Shown here one piece after another: positions 11,511 to 22,690 of a DNA stretch of 64,000 nucleotides; within the stretch, counting starts at the first letter, position 1, and each line of letters begins with the position of its first letter. The position numbers and the translations under genes are program-made. The stretch comes from Eudromia elegans (taxonomy: Eukaryota; Chordata; Aves; Tinamiformes; Tinamidae), in NCBI GenBank assembly GCA_003342815.1, contig PTEX01000414.1, positions 170,949-234,948 of the forward strand, read 5' to 3'. Under the pieces are notes generated by a model, which saw nothing but the letters and a program-made list of their open reading frames with translations, ran no database searches and was not told the DNA's origin.

Positions 11511-12357
11511 GATTTCCTCACACCATATTTACTTAAATGAATTATGTCAAATCTGAGAATGTGGAAAGAAAAATAAATGGGCTAGAAATGTTGCTGTCTT
11601 TATTCTGATAGCTTTGTCAGTCACACTGGTTTAGATTTCAAGCATAGGTTTAAGAATATTTTTGAGAATGTTTAAAAAAAATCACATGATTTTCTGAATT
11701 TTTTTTTCAATTAAAATAAAAAAAACATTGTCATGAATTCTAGGGTTAAACAAGGAAGGAGTCAGCAAAGTCTCCTTCAAAACAGCAAATTAATTTGTGT
11801 GTTATCTTTTTTGGCTGTATTTAAAAAAAAAAGATTAAAAAGTAGTGATAAGAAAGAAGTCCACTGGATATATTTGATATCAGCAAACTATACCTCAAGG
11901 TCACTAGAAACTTAAAGATCTCAAACTTGGTAATTAAGTCAAAGAAACCTGAGAAAATATTTGAGAGAGTCAGTAGGAAGGTAGACCGTAAAATCTGTTA
12001 TTAGAGCAAGCTATCAATTCTCTGATTCAGGAGAGTGGTTCTTTCTGTTATAGTGCTCAAGAAAATTGTTTGGCTCATACTCCAGATTTCTGGTCAGAGT
12101 AGAGGCAACAGTTATTTCACCTGGCCTACATAACACAGAATATGGAATAAATATTATACTTTGCAATAACATGTTCAGCACATAAAATAAAATGATTGCT
12201 TGTACTTGAATAGCTTCTGTTAAATAATAGTCTCTCAATCAATCATCTGTCAAAATCAAAATCATGAAAAATATTGAGGAAATGCCTGCAGAACACATTT
12301 GCTACTATTTATGGAAGTAATTTCATTGAAGATGCAGTCCTACCCAGAAGTGTTAAA

Positions 12358-12397
12358 CCTCATCTATCTCATCCATCTCATATATCTCATCTATCAG
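12358..12397. repeat. Imperfect CTCATCTAT repeat
   Basis: About four diverged copies of a 9-10 bp unit (CTCATCTAT, CTCATCCAT, CTCATATAT, CTCATCTAT). It is a small degenerate minisatellite. Confidence 0.7.
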
Positions 12398-12763
12398 GTA
12401 AACCCTAAATTTGTAATCTGTACCTTGTATTTCCATGCAGTTTTATTTATTCCATTTTCTTTTAATATTTTTGCCCTAGTTTAGTCAGGATGAAAAGTTC
12501 CAAGATTAATGATTAAACAACATATGCAAAACACTTTTTTTTTTTTTGTGCAAGTACAAGTGTCAGCAACCCACGATGGCTACTCAAAATGTAAAGAAGT
12601 GTAACAATACAGAGCTAAATAAAAATATTTTGCACTCTTCATGCTAGCGGTGTGTCACAAATTGTGATTGTTGTGAAATAAGTACAAGCAATAGAATTAA
12701 TAATGTACTATCCTCTTTTCAGAATGCAGCACTATTCTCCCACTAGACCTGGAAACTCCCTTT

Positions 12764-12793
12764 AAAAAAAAAAAAATATATATATATATATAT
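12764..12793. repeat. A-run followed by (TA)n
   Basis: Thirteen A followed by about eight TA units. This compound microsatellite resembles the tail of an old retroposed insertion, but no body is recognised upstream. Confidence 0.85.
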
Positions 12794-15028
12794 GTATTCT
12801 GGAAACCAAGCAGTAACCTTTTATTTACTTGTCAGATGACTTTATAAATACAATTTAATTTTGGGAGATATGACATTGGCGAGCTCTCTGGAATCTGAAC
12901 TGGAAGAAAACCCACTAAATAAAAATAATTCTCCACAAATATAACAATCACCAAAAGACTGAGCTTTGCAGAAACCTACACCATCTCAATCATTTTTAAT
13001 GACTAATAAGATTTTCCTTATACACATAGGCCCTCTAATTTGGGGGTCACATTAGACTTTATTTCATCCATTGCACATTGTTGTTTGAAATAAGTGCATG
13101 TTCTGTTGAGCTAACAATACAATGAAGCACATAAGCTGTAAAATCAAAGGCTTTCAATAGCTGTACATGAAAATTCCTTTTAGCTTCATTTCCTATTCAG
13201 AAGTGTATTAGAACCAACCAGACAAGCAAGGATCTAATTCTGTTTGAACTGATTGCATTTCAGTTAACTATACTGTGTGAAGTTTCACGTTTCAAGTCTT
13301 GCACCAAGATAAATGGACAATTACCAAACAGACAATTGAGAATCAGACCTATAAAGGGCTCATTGTAGCAGTTGATTGCTATGTAATTCTTCAAACCTTC
13401 AACTGAGAAATGAAAGTCGTTCTCATAATTAAGTGTAAACAAAATGAACATTATAAATATATACATTTACAAACAGAATTATTACATAAATTTTCCTAAA
13501 TATATACATATATATAAATCTGAGAAATCTGAACATGTCAAAGTTTAGTTACAGAACACTACTGGAGGTTCAAGATGCAGCTGGATTTCTCTCCCTGCAA
13601 TGTCTTTTTTTTTTTGCATTACAAAGAAAAGTTTTTTTTTTTTTAGACTCTTCCTCAAAGAAAAAACACGCATTTCTCATTTGTTTTCAAATCTCATGAT
13701 TTTATCTCCCATATAATTTCTGAAGGGCCATTTTTCAAGTATTCCTAAGTTCGTGAGATTAAATAATATTTTTGTGCTTTCTTTTCTGATATAGACTGGT
13801 AATTGCAGTGTACATCTCACTGGAATAAATACTGCAGCTTAAAAACTGCTGAGATCTGTAATTATTTCTGATATTAGTAAACATCTTGGTAAGTGCTTAT
13901 CTTCTGTATTCCCTCAGTTAATAAATTTGTTAAACAGCGATATAAAATAACCAAAAAATGAAAAGTACTTTCATCTTCGGAGATCACTCCTCACTATGTT
14001 CCTTTTCCTTTTAGAAACACTAGGACCTCTATGACCTCTTCCCACCTTTACTGAAAAAGTATATATATTGCATACAACAAAGACTAAAGTTTGTGATAAG
14101 CAGAGAGAAAATGAAGCATAACTTGTGGTCTTGGGCATTATTTAAGACCTGGGATGTATATGCAAAAAGTTCCAGTTTTAGTACAGATGATTTTCATATG
14201 TAAACAAATAAACTAAAATTCCTGACTCTTAAGATCTCAAAGGACTGTCAAGTGTTTTGGTCTTCAATGACATATCTTTTTATAGATCTCTACACCATCT
14301 CTGTAGAAAAAGCCCTAGTATTTGAGCTGTAGAAAAACGTGCTGGCTTACTTTTCAACTCCATTGGTTTCTAACTTTTCATGAGCACTTAATTCCTCACG
14401 TAGAAGGAAACAGTCATGCTGTAGAAGCCTGTGGACCATGAAGGGTAATTGGATAACATCTTTTGAAAGATTTACAAGCCTGCCAAGGATTTTGCCAGCT
14501 TTAAAACTGACTGATTCAGTGTGAAAAGATCTGAACAATCCTGACCTAAAGGTTTAAAGAGAGACCTTTTCTGTGAAAGTGTAATTTAGAGCCTGTAATA
14601 AAAGTGTGTTGAAAAGAACCACAAGGAAGAAAACAGCCATAAATTGTATGGCTTAATATTGCGTTACAGGACACTTCAAATGATGTGTCCTTTTTTTTTG
14701 TTGTAGCATACCTCTGCTGTCTCAAGGTGTTTTTAATTGTAATAATGGTAGGTTGTCAATAAAATAATAAGAAAGGAATTTGTTTAATACAACTGAGAGT
14801 GTTGACCTGTTTTCCTTCTCCCTATACAAAAACATATGAAGAACGGATTGTTGTACAGTTGTACAGTTCCATAAGTAAGAAATAACAGACACAGTCATGA
14901 AGAGAATTAAGCAAGTTATATCTAAAATGTAAGCATTCAAAACCCTCATTCAATCTAATATCCTTTCATCAGTAACACTGTTTGTGTTTCTTCCTTTTTA
15001 TTGCTGTGCAGCCATAACCCAGTATTGA

Positions 15029-16100
15029 TCAACACAGTGCTGTGGGATGCAGAAACTCTTTCTTGGTCTTCTCAAGAGCAAGGCCCAGTTTGGGATCAAT
15101 TTCAGCACTGTGATGGGAGTGCTCCTTCCTCAACTCAGGCTGATTTTTCATACCTATTAGCCCTATGTCAACCACCAGTGACATTATCTGGTCCTGGTGG
15201 TTGCCTCCCTGATTTCTTTCTTCTGCCACATCAATAACGGTCCTGACGACTGCATCCCGATGGAGAGATAAGGATAATTGTGCATACAACAGCCAAAAGT
15301 TCTCTGAAATGAAAGAATGGCTGTAAGTTATTCCATAAATATGAGGAGAGCCTGAGAGCTTATTGAACTCTCTTTGCATCACAGCAAGATGCACACCAGG
15401 ATCTCCCTTTGAGCAGGGATACCTCTCAAGGATACTCCTTGGGGTTAAGAGATCTTTGCCTGATCCTAACAGATCCATGGTAAATAACTATAGCACGCTT
15501 TTTTTCTGAACCTGTAAAATTTACTGACGTAACTGTGCACAAAATCCCTTAGTCACAAACTGTTGGCCAGGTCTGGGACTAGGATTGGATCTAGCCGTAC
15601 GCAGACTCCTCTCAGAAGGAGTTTGGAAAGCAAGAGGGCCAGTTTGGATTCCATGACGCAACAGGAGGATCTCGTCTGATAATTCTGTGTATGTCTTGTA
15701 CTTCATGCAGTAAATAATAAGTGACTTTGCCATAGATTCTCATGCAACCGCTATCCATATCAACAAAACCTCTTACTATTTCTTTTATACATGTGAAGTG
15801 CATTGTGTCACCCATCTCCACCTCCACTATTTCCATGACACACATATCTCAGAGAACTATAAAGAGAACTGGTTGTTTCCCCCTTGTGTTTTCACAGTTT
15901 CCCAGTGGTACAGCATTAAAAAATGATGTTAGAGATCCATTAAATATCATCTTTCCCTTTTTATATGGCTGAACTGAAGCACTGATCTGAAACCAGACAA
16001 AGAAGTACTTGTGCACATTGAGTATGAGTATTCTGAGATTAGTGTTTCCTGTTTTGAATGATCCTGTTGACAATTTTTGTGATGTCAATAATGAGGACAT
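15029..16100 (-). other. Minus-strand cluster of open frames, unassigned
   Basis: On the minus strand, a 149-codon ATG-initiated frame at 15029-15478 is preceded by frames of about 70-83 codons at 15521-15733, 15612-15845 and 15849-16100. This is a higher density than elsewhere in the desert, and base composition is closer to balanced (near 45 percent GC by eye). I recognise no domain, no signal peptide and no repeat family. There are no convincing splice sites linking the frames. It could be an eroded retrocopy or ancient transposon, or chance. It is not proposed as a functional gene. Confidence 0.25.
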
Positions 16101-16567
16101 TTTCCTGGAGAGTCCAGGACCAGTTTATTCTGGTAAACCATGGTATGGATGTCAATGTGTATCTCCTGTGCCCACCACTGTCTCTAGACAAAGCTTATGA
16201 CTGTGAAACCTTAGTCATGGGAAGACCCTCCCTCAGTATCAGCTGCATCATCCTTTACAGTATTTTCTTCCCTCAAGGAATGAATTGCAGAAGATGAATC
16301 TTGTAGGAGCCATTTTCATGAACCTAACTTGTCCCTACCTGGTGCAAACAACCTAGGTGCCTGACTATGCAGTGGACTATGTCCATGCTATGGAAGGCAT
16401 TTGAATGTTAAGTCCTTCAAAAAGAGCAAAGAGAACATTTTGTTAATTTTTGATTGCCAAGACTTCATGCATAAAATAGCATTTTAGCTTTTGCACTCAA
16501 GTTCACTTATATCTAATGGGAAATACAAAATGTCTTTCCTAGATTTCTTGGAGATCTTCAAGTATAT

Positions 16568-16642
16568 TTATGATTATATATATACTTATATATATACACT
16601 TATATGAATTACTTATTCTTGTATATACTTATATGAATTTAT
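16568..16642. repeat. TA-rich tract with 13-bp direct repeat
   Basis: A TATATAC-rich stretch holding two exact copies of ACTTATATGAATT (16598-16610 and 16627-16639), 29 bp apart. Confidence 0.8.
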
Positions 16643-18531
16643 ATTGTTGTAAGCAATAATGTCTCTACAGTATAATCTCTTAATTTCCACTGGTTCTTCG
16701 TGTAATAATCAGATAGTTTATATTCCTGAACTACACCTCCTTGTCATGAGTTTTACAGAAGGATCCTGATTCTGTATTTCCTTTGAGATCCGTGGTCATG
16801 CTACTCCTGGGTAACACAGACACTTTTGCACTACTTTGCCCTGTTCAGGCATAAAATAATATAATTTTCACCAAATTCCTAGCATCATTCGTCCACAGCT
16901 TTTTATCACCGACCTTTGAACAATATTTCCTATTTCCCCATCCTTCTTCTGACCGTAGAGCTTTCAAGGTTGTTTTTCTTGTGTTCTGCTTTATGATGTG
17001 TTCCTATGAGTAGAGATTTTTGGGAGCATGTTTCAGGAATATAGAAGTAAATAATAACTTCATGAGGGCTCACAATTGCTGCATTTCAGTCTAAGTTCTA
17101 CTGTCAGGTTCCTGTCTGATTGCACTGGTGTGAGTAACATGCCGCTGGGGCACCGCTAAGAACTATATCCAGATGGGTACTGTGGGGGCAATATGTCCAG
17201 AGATATCACAGCCCTGTATGAAGAACTGACCTTTGGGGAAAAGATCAATGAAGCAACATGAGATAAAGGTACAGGGGGGGCCTGAGGACTGGTCCAAATA
17301 CTTCACCAAAAGCATTAAAGAGGGACCAGGAGACAGACAGTGAATCTACTTGAAGAGGATAGACTGAAGTAATTTGTTTGCACTTTTAGGCTTTGAATTT
17401 GGAGGATGGGAAATATAAAGTAGCTGATTCAGTATTTCCTACTTTTTTTCTCTGCTGAAATCAGGAAAGGTAGGCTTCATTCTGACATGATTTACACTGG
17501 CATAAACTTAGATTGCTTCCATTAAAAGTAAACAGGTCCATTGGTGTTGCAATACTGGAAATCAAATTGGAATCTGAACTCAGATTTTCCTGTAATTAAT
17601 AAAGTATCCCTTTATCTATATCTATCTATCCATTACCAGGCAATTTTTTCCTAAACTATCTAAATCTACAAAGGCATGAGGGATTAGCACTTGAATAGAT
17701 CAGGTCACCTCATTATTTTCACACTCTGGCAAAATTTAGACAAACTAGCACATGGCAAAGATGACAACTGAGCATTTCTTTTTTTTTTGTGGATAAGCCT
17801 TCAGAGTGAAGGATTACAAGAGTCAAATTTGAGAAACACTGTCATGGAAATAATTAGAGTTTGACATTTTGCAGGTACTATGTGACATGAAGATTGCTGC
17901 TTTAGGAAGGTTCTCAAGTGCAATTAAACTGCATCTCTTACCAACAGACCATAAACCATTATACATAGTTCAGTGGGATATTTCCAGATCCTATATTTTA
18001 GTGGAACTGTTGTAGTTTATCATATTGTGTACCTTTGGGGAGCCCTTATCTCTACATAATTACAGTGCTAATTGAGAGGAGACATAATATTAGACACACT
18101 TGATGAATCAGTTTGTTGACACTCTAAATCAAAGGAATTATGCTTTATTGTTTCCATGATGTTTAGGCATATTTGCAGTCAAAAAATTACATGCTTCTAT
18201 ACAACATTATTCAAAATAGTCTTTATTCACATATTCTTTCACTTCTTAAACACTTTAAATAACTGTACTATGTATTATAATGTATTAGTTACAAATTATC
18301 TGCCCCATGGATCACAGAAGTGTATCAATGACACGCAGTGCTGCAGCTCTTCTTCCAGATGCAAAACTGCCTCACTAAGCACTATAAACTTAATCCAGAT
18401 ATGTCTCCTTTACACTATTATAATAAGTATATTCTACTACAATTTAAATAATCTAAAGAAAATTTACATTTTCTGAAAGCGAATCCCAGGATACAAACTT
18501 TATGCAATCAGTGCCTTTTAAAAATCACACC

Positions 18532-18545
18532 GAATGCTAGCATTC
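18532..18545. repeat. 14-bp perfect palindrome
   Basis: GAATGCTAGCATTC is its own reverse complement. It lies 50 bp from a hairpin-forming repeat at 18597-18623. Confidence 0.85.
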
Positions 18546-18596
18546 AGCTTGACGCAAGTCTTTAGGAGAAACTCCTTGGTAGCACACAATTCCGTG

Positions 18597-18623
18597 GGAG
18601 CTGCTCCAATGAGGAGCAGTCCC
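18597..18623. repeat. Hairpin-forming inverted repeat (11-bp stem, 5-nt loop)
   Basis: GGGAGCTGCTCC pairs with GGAGCAGTCCC across an AATGA loop with one bulged G. It is GC-rich within an AT-rich neighbourhood. No T-run follows, so it does not look like a Pol III terminator, and it is too short for a microRNA precursor. Confidence 0.75.
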
Positions 18624-20733
18624 AGAATGCTCTGAAGATGAGTATGATGGATGGAGTGGTGGCAAATGTAAGGAGCAGAATGACTGCTTGCTTCCAGGGT
18701 CAGTAATTTCTAATCAATTTCTCTGCTATCCACTGTTGTGCACGTGGAGGTTGGGCAGGGAAGCCTGAGAATCATAATATCTGCACATAGAGGTTTAACA
18801 GAATGTTACATAGACTGAAAAAAAGGCAATAAGTATCAATTTCTCTATTCAGATAGCATTAAATAATTCTTAATCTTCTAGATAAAGTGTTTGGGAAAAG
18901 TATATAGAGCTTCCATTTTGGTAATACATTCATATTTTTATTGAACCCCAAAGTGATTACAAATTATACTCTTTTTATGAACAGTGGTATATTATTAGAT
19001 ATACTTTATGACTGCATCAAATATGAAAGTACAAAACCAGGAGTTTTCAGTGGAATCATTTCAAGGAAATCCTATGACATTAATCTACAGACACTACCAA
19101 TTCTTCTTGTAACTTTCTTCTTGCAGATAAAAATCTGTGTGAAACCAAGCATCTCCAAATTATATAGAAGACGATCTTGATCATAAATGGTTCTGATCAT
19201 AACATTAAAAAAACCCAACCAAATAAACCAAAAACTATTTTGATTTCCTTTATATTGCTGGCCCAGGGATTTGATAGAGTTCCTTCTCTAAAACATTTCT
19301 AGTTAAAGTAGTCAGGATCAGTATGCCTAGCCCAGTATAGTCACACAAATAGAAATGTTTGAAGAGGACAGAAAACATTGAACGATCCAGAGGATAATCT
19401 CAGTTTAGGGAAAGACTGTAGAGAGAACCATGCTAAGCAAAGTAAGAATTTGTTAACATTTCTTAATTTAACTTTTAAGAGGCAAAAAGTTACACACTGA
19501 TCAATAGAACCAGTCAAGTGAGTTTTCCTAGCACAGCCCTTGGAAAACAGTCAGAAGGAACATAACACAAGATATCATCATAACAAAGATAGCATACAAA
19601 GATATTCACAGGTATCACAAGTTGGCTCTTAGTAGTTTTAACAGAAGAACTCTTCTTCCATCTCCCATAATCCTGTCCCCAAATTTCTATTCTTCTCCCT
19701 ATGACAGTATTTAATTGGAGAGGCATTTGATAAATCTTAATAATCCTAGGAATTACAAAATAAATTGAAAAGTGTAAGAATTTGGGATGAGAAAGTCAGT
19801 CATTTCCAGGGAGTGCTATGAGCTTGTTTACAATTTGAGTGGAAAAAAAAAAAAGCCTTTTAAACCTTAGCAATCTGACATTTCTTGGGAAATATATAAG
19901 CTTCTGCAGTTATATACTGCTAAAGAAGACCAAGTGTGAATATGTCCAAATTGACCTACAGATCTGCCCCTTTTCAAAATCTTCTGAAGACAAAGTGGAA
20001 ATGATGGGTTGCTTTGACAGATAAATAATACAGAGAAGGCAGAAAGAAGGCAATTTTTAGAATAAAGGGGTTTAGCACCTAATTATACTTCTGAGTCTTC
20101 TCCTATGATTTCTTCCTCATATTTTTACTTAAAATTTGTATCTAGTAGCTACTAACTTCTATTTCCCTGTCTTAGCAATTGCATCTGACATTCTCTAATC
20201 CTGTCAAAGAATACAGTACATTCAGCCATACTCACATGTCTGTAATTAGAGAGCTGAATATTGATGAATATTCATTATAACAAAACACAAGGAATCCGTA
20301 CTTTGTTCTTGTTCATTTCTAGTACACAATACTAACTGAAAAAAGTATTTCTTAAATACTATATCTGTTTTGGATTGTGACTTTCTTAGTAATCACTACT
20401 ATTATACAAAAGAACAGAATAGGAATTATTCTCATAATTGGGGAATGTTTTCAAAATGTTAATTTGTTTTCCTCTATATTTCAAAACCTGACAACTGCAG
20501 TACAGTCTCTCTTTCACAGCCCTTACCTATAGTGTATCAAATAGAAATTTCAGTTTTTAAGTAATTACTTTTGATTATTATTCAACTACTAAGTGTCAGA
20601 CTATTCTGAGATGTGTGCATCTACTTTCTTCATAGTTTTAACATAATTGAGCCAATTTTTTTTCCCTCCCTTGAAGAATTCTGCTGCCCTAACAAGAGCA
20701 AATCTGCTTCTTAGATTTACTCTGTAGAGTTTG

Positions 20734-20755
20734 TACTACTTCTGCAGAAGTAGTA
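20734..20755. repeat. 22-bp perfect palindrome
   Basis: The half-site TACTACTTCTG is followed immediately by its exact reverse complement, with a PstI-like CTGCAG at the centre. No pairing extends beyond 22 bp. It could be a dimeric protein-binding site or a chance product. Confidence 0.85.
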
Positions 20756-22259
20756 TTTCTGCACTGCTCCTTTTATTTTTGGTCTTTTCCTCATTTTCAG
20801 TTTCAGACATTTTACTTCACTATTAGCCAAGTTTCACAAGAAAGGAGTTTTATATATTTGCTTCAGAGCTTGCTTACTTTCTTTCTTGTGACTCTAGCTG
20901 TATACCATTCTTCCTGTTTGTATACCCTTTCTAATCTCCTATTAGTACTGGTCCAAACCAGTAGGTTTCTAATTGTGGCATTTCTTTGCAATAGATGGGA
21001 GTAGACACAGGAGAATTATTCTCTGTATTAACTGAAGTTCATTACAACATCCCCTAGGTAGTCAAAAACAAATAGGGATACAGCTTCTGGGGCAGCACAG
21101 TAGCTCTGTAAAGTGAGGTGTGATCCGGTGTGTGAAGGGCAGCTGTAGACTGGTGTGAGTTTGGGGAGCATGTGTGTTTTTTTCTAAGATGATGCCAGCA
21201 CGCTGCCCAGATGGGTTAACTCACACAGCGACGTGTCATGTAGATACACCGATAACATCATGAGGTGGCTGCTCTCTGTTCCCAGCGGTCTGTGAAATAA
21301 CAGGTCTGCAAGACACGCTAGGGACTTTGTGCTGTTTTGGCCTTCTGGTGAACAAGCCTGGAAATAGCTTATACTTGTACAAAACTTGACTCGTGACAGC
21401 TGAGCGCATTCTTCTCGCTCAAGGAAAGAAAAGCTGTGATCAAGAAAAAAAGAATCTGACCTTTGCGCTGTGCATGATGTCTCAAATGTGTCCCGATAAG
21501 AAGATTCACAGGAATAATAGATTTTAAACCTATCTAGCTTGACCCCTTGCAGAGAGCAGGTCACAGGATTTTACTCTGCAATTCTCTCAAAAACATAAAA
21601 TGATGTTGGTGCTGAACTCCTCTATGAAAGATTAAACCTTTTGAATTAACTGTCACACTTTTGCATTTCCTTGCTGGAGTTAATGCCACTGACAGGGAGT
21701 GAAGGATTGGATGGGAGCTCAGACCAGCGGATGCTGAAAGACTGAAGCAGGACTGGTGACTATCTGCCACTGTAGCACAATACAAAAGGTTTAAGAATCT
21801 TTAAAAAAATTTCTGATTTCTCTCCTGAACATGCCAGTTACTTGGATGTGAACTAGTATTCTCAAATACTTTGTTTTATAAAACTGAGCAGTTTACATTT
21901 GTTGTTCTTTTAGTTTCCAGTATATGAATCCGATTGCCACATTATGCACCATATGACACACCAATGAATTCTGAGCTGATATAACAGTTGCACAACTGAA
22001 TGTATATAGTGCTATTATATTACTGTGTAGGGGAAGATAATGAAAGAAAAGTAAAACAGCTGCTACCTAAAGAGGCTTTGAATCCATAATCCACTAAGAT
22101 TTTTACCTTACTCAGTTGTAAAGACTCACAAATTTTAAACTGTTGAGAATATCAAGTAAGTTTTGAACTAATTGTCTTTTGTCCAAACAAGTTCTCCTTC
22201 ACTGAACACTTTTGGTAAATTGCTTTTTCACAGGAGGAACACTGGGGCATGCAAGAATT

Positions 22260-22690
22260 TACAGAATCACAGAATGGTTGATGTTCAAAGGGACCTTTAG
22301 AAATCATCTAGTCCAACCTCCCTGCACAAACTAGGGCACCTAGAGCACGTGGCACAGGGTGGTATCCAGGTGGATTTGGAGGATCTCCAGAGAAGGAGAC
22401 TCCACAACCTTTGGGCAATCTGTTCCAGGGCTCTGTCACCCTCACAGGAAAGAAGTTCCTCATATGGGGACGAAACTTCTTATATTTCGTTTTGTACTTG
22501 TTACCCCTTGTTCTATCACTGACCACCACTGAGAAGAGTTTGTCCCCATTGTCTTTATATTCTCCCCTCAGATATTTGTACATATTAATCAGATCCCCTC
22601 TCAGTCTTCACCAGGGTAAACAGGCCAAGCTTGCTTAGTCTTTCCTCATATGATAGATGGCCCAGTCCCTTAATCATCTTTGTAATTCTA
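22260..22690 (-). mobile_element. CR1 LINE 3' end, minus strand
   Basis: Read on the minus strand, this is the C-terminal tail and 3' UTR of CR1, ending at 22260 with the ATTCTGTGATTCTGT repeat characteristic of the family. Typical phrases are visible on the plus strand: ACAGAATCACAGAATGGTTG, CATCTAGTCCAACCTCCCTG and CCTCAGATATTTGTACATAT. Homology fades near 22690, so the copy is 5'-truncated, the usual outcome of CR1 target-primed reverse transcription. The 91-codon minus frame at 22308-22583 is a shadow of this sequence. Confidence 0.93.

Larger units (their letters stand above)
10135..15000. other. AT-rich noncoding desert
   Basis: No gene or clear mobile element recognised. It contains the low-complexity tract at 11377-11510, CTCATCTAT-like repetition at about 12358-12397, T and A/TA runs at 12535-12547 and 12764-12793, and scattered ORFs under 80 codons without domains. 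Confidence 0.6.
16320..22259. other. AT-rich noncoding desert
   Basis: No supported gene. Contents are a 13-bp direct repeat in TA-rich sequence (16598-16639), the palindrome and hairpin pair at 18532-18623 and the perfect palindrome at 20734-20755. The 126-codon minus frame at 21184-21564 and the 106-codon plus frame at 18156-18476 have no recognisable domain. Confidence 0.6.

Noticed and set aside
20264-20275. 12-bp palindrome ATGAATATTCAT, POU-dimer-like
   Set aside because: Short AT-rich palindromes like this are expected by chance many times in AT-rich sequence of this length.
21184-21564. 126-codon minus frame
   Set aside because: No recognisable domain and no flanking exon signals; nothing separates it from chance.
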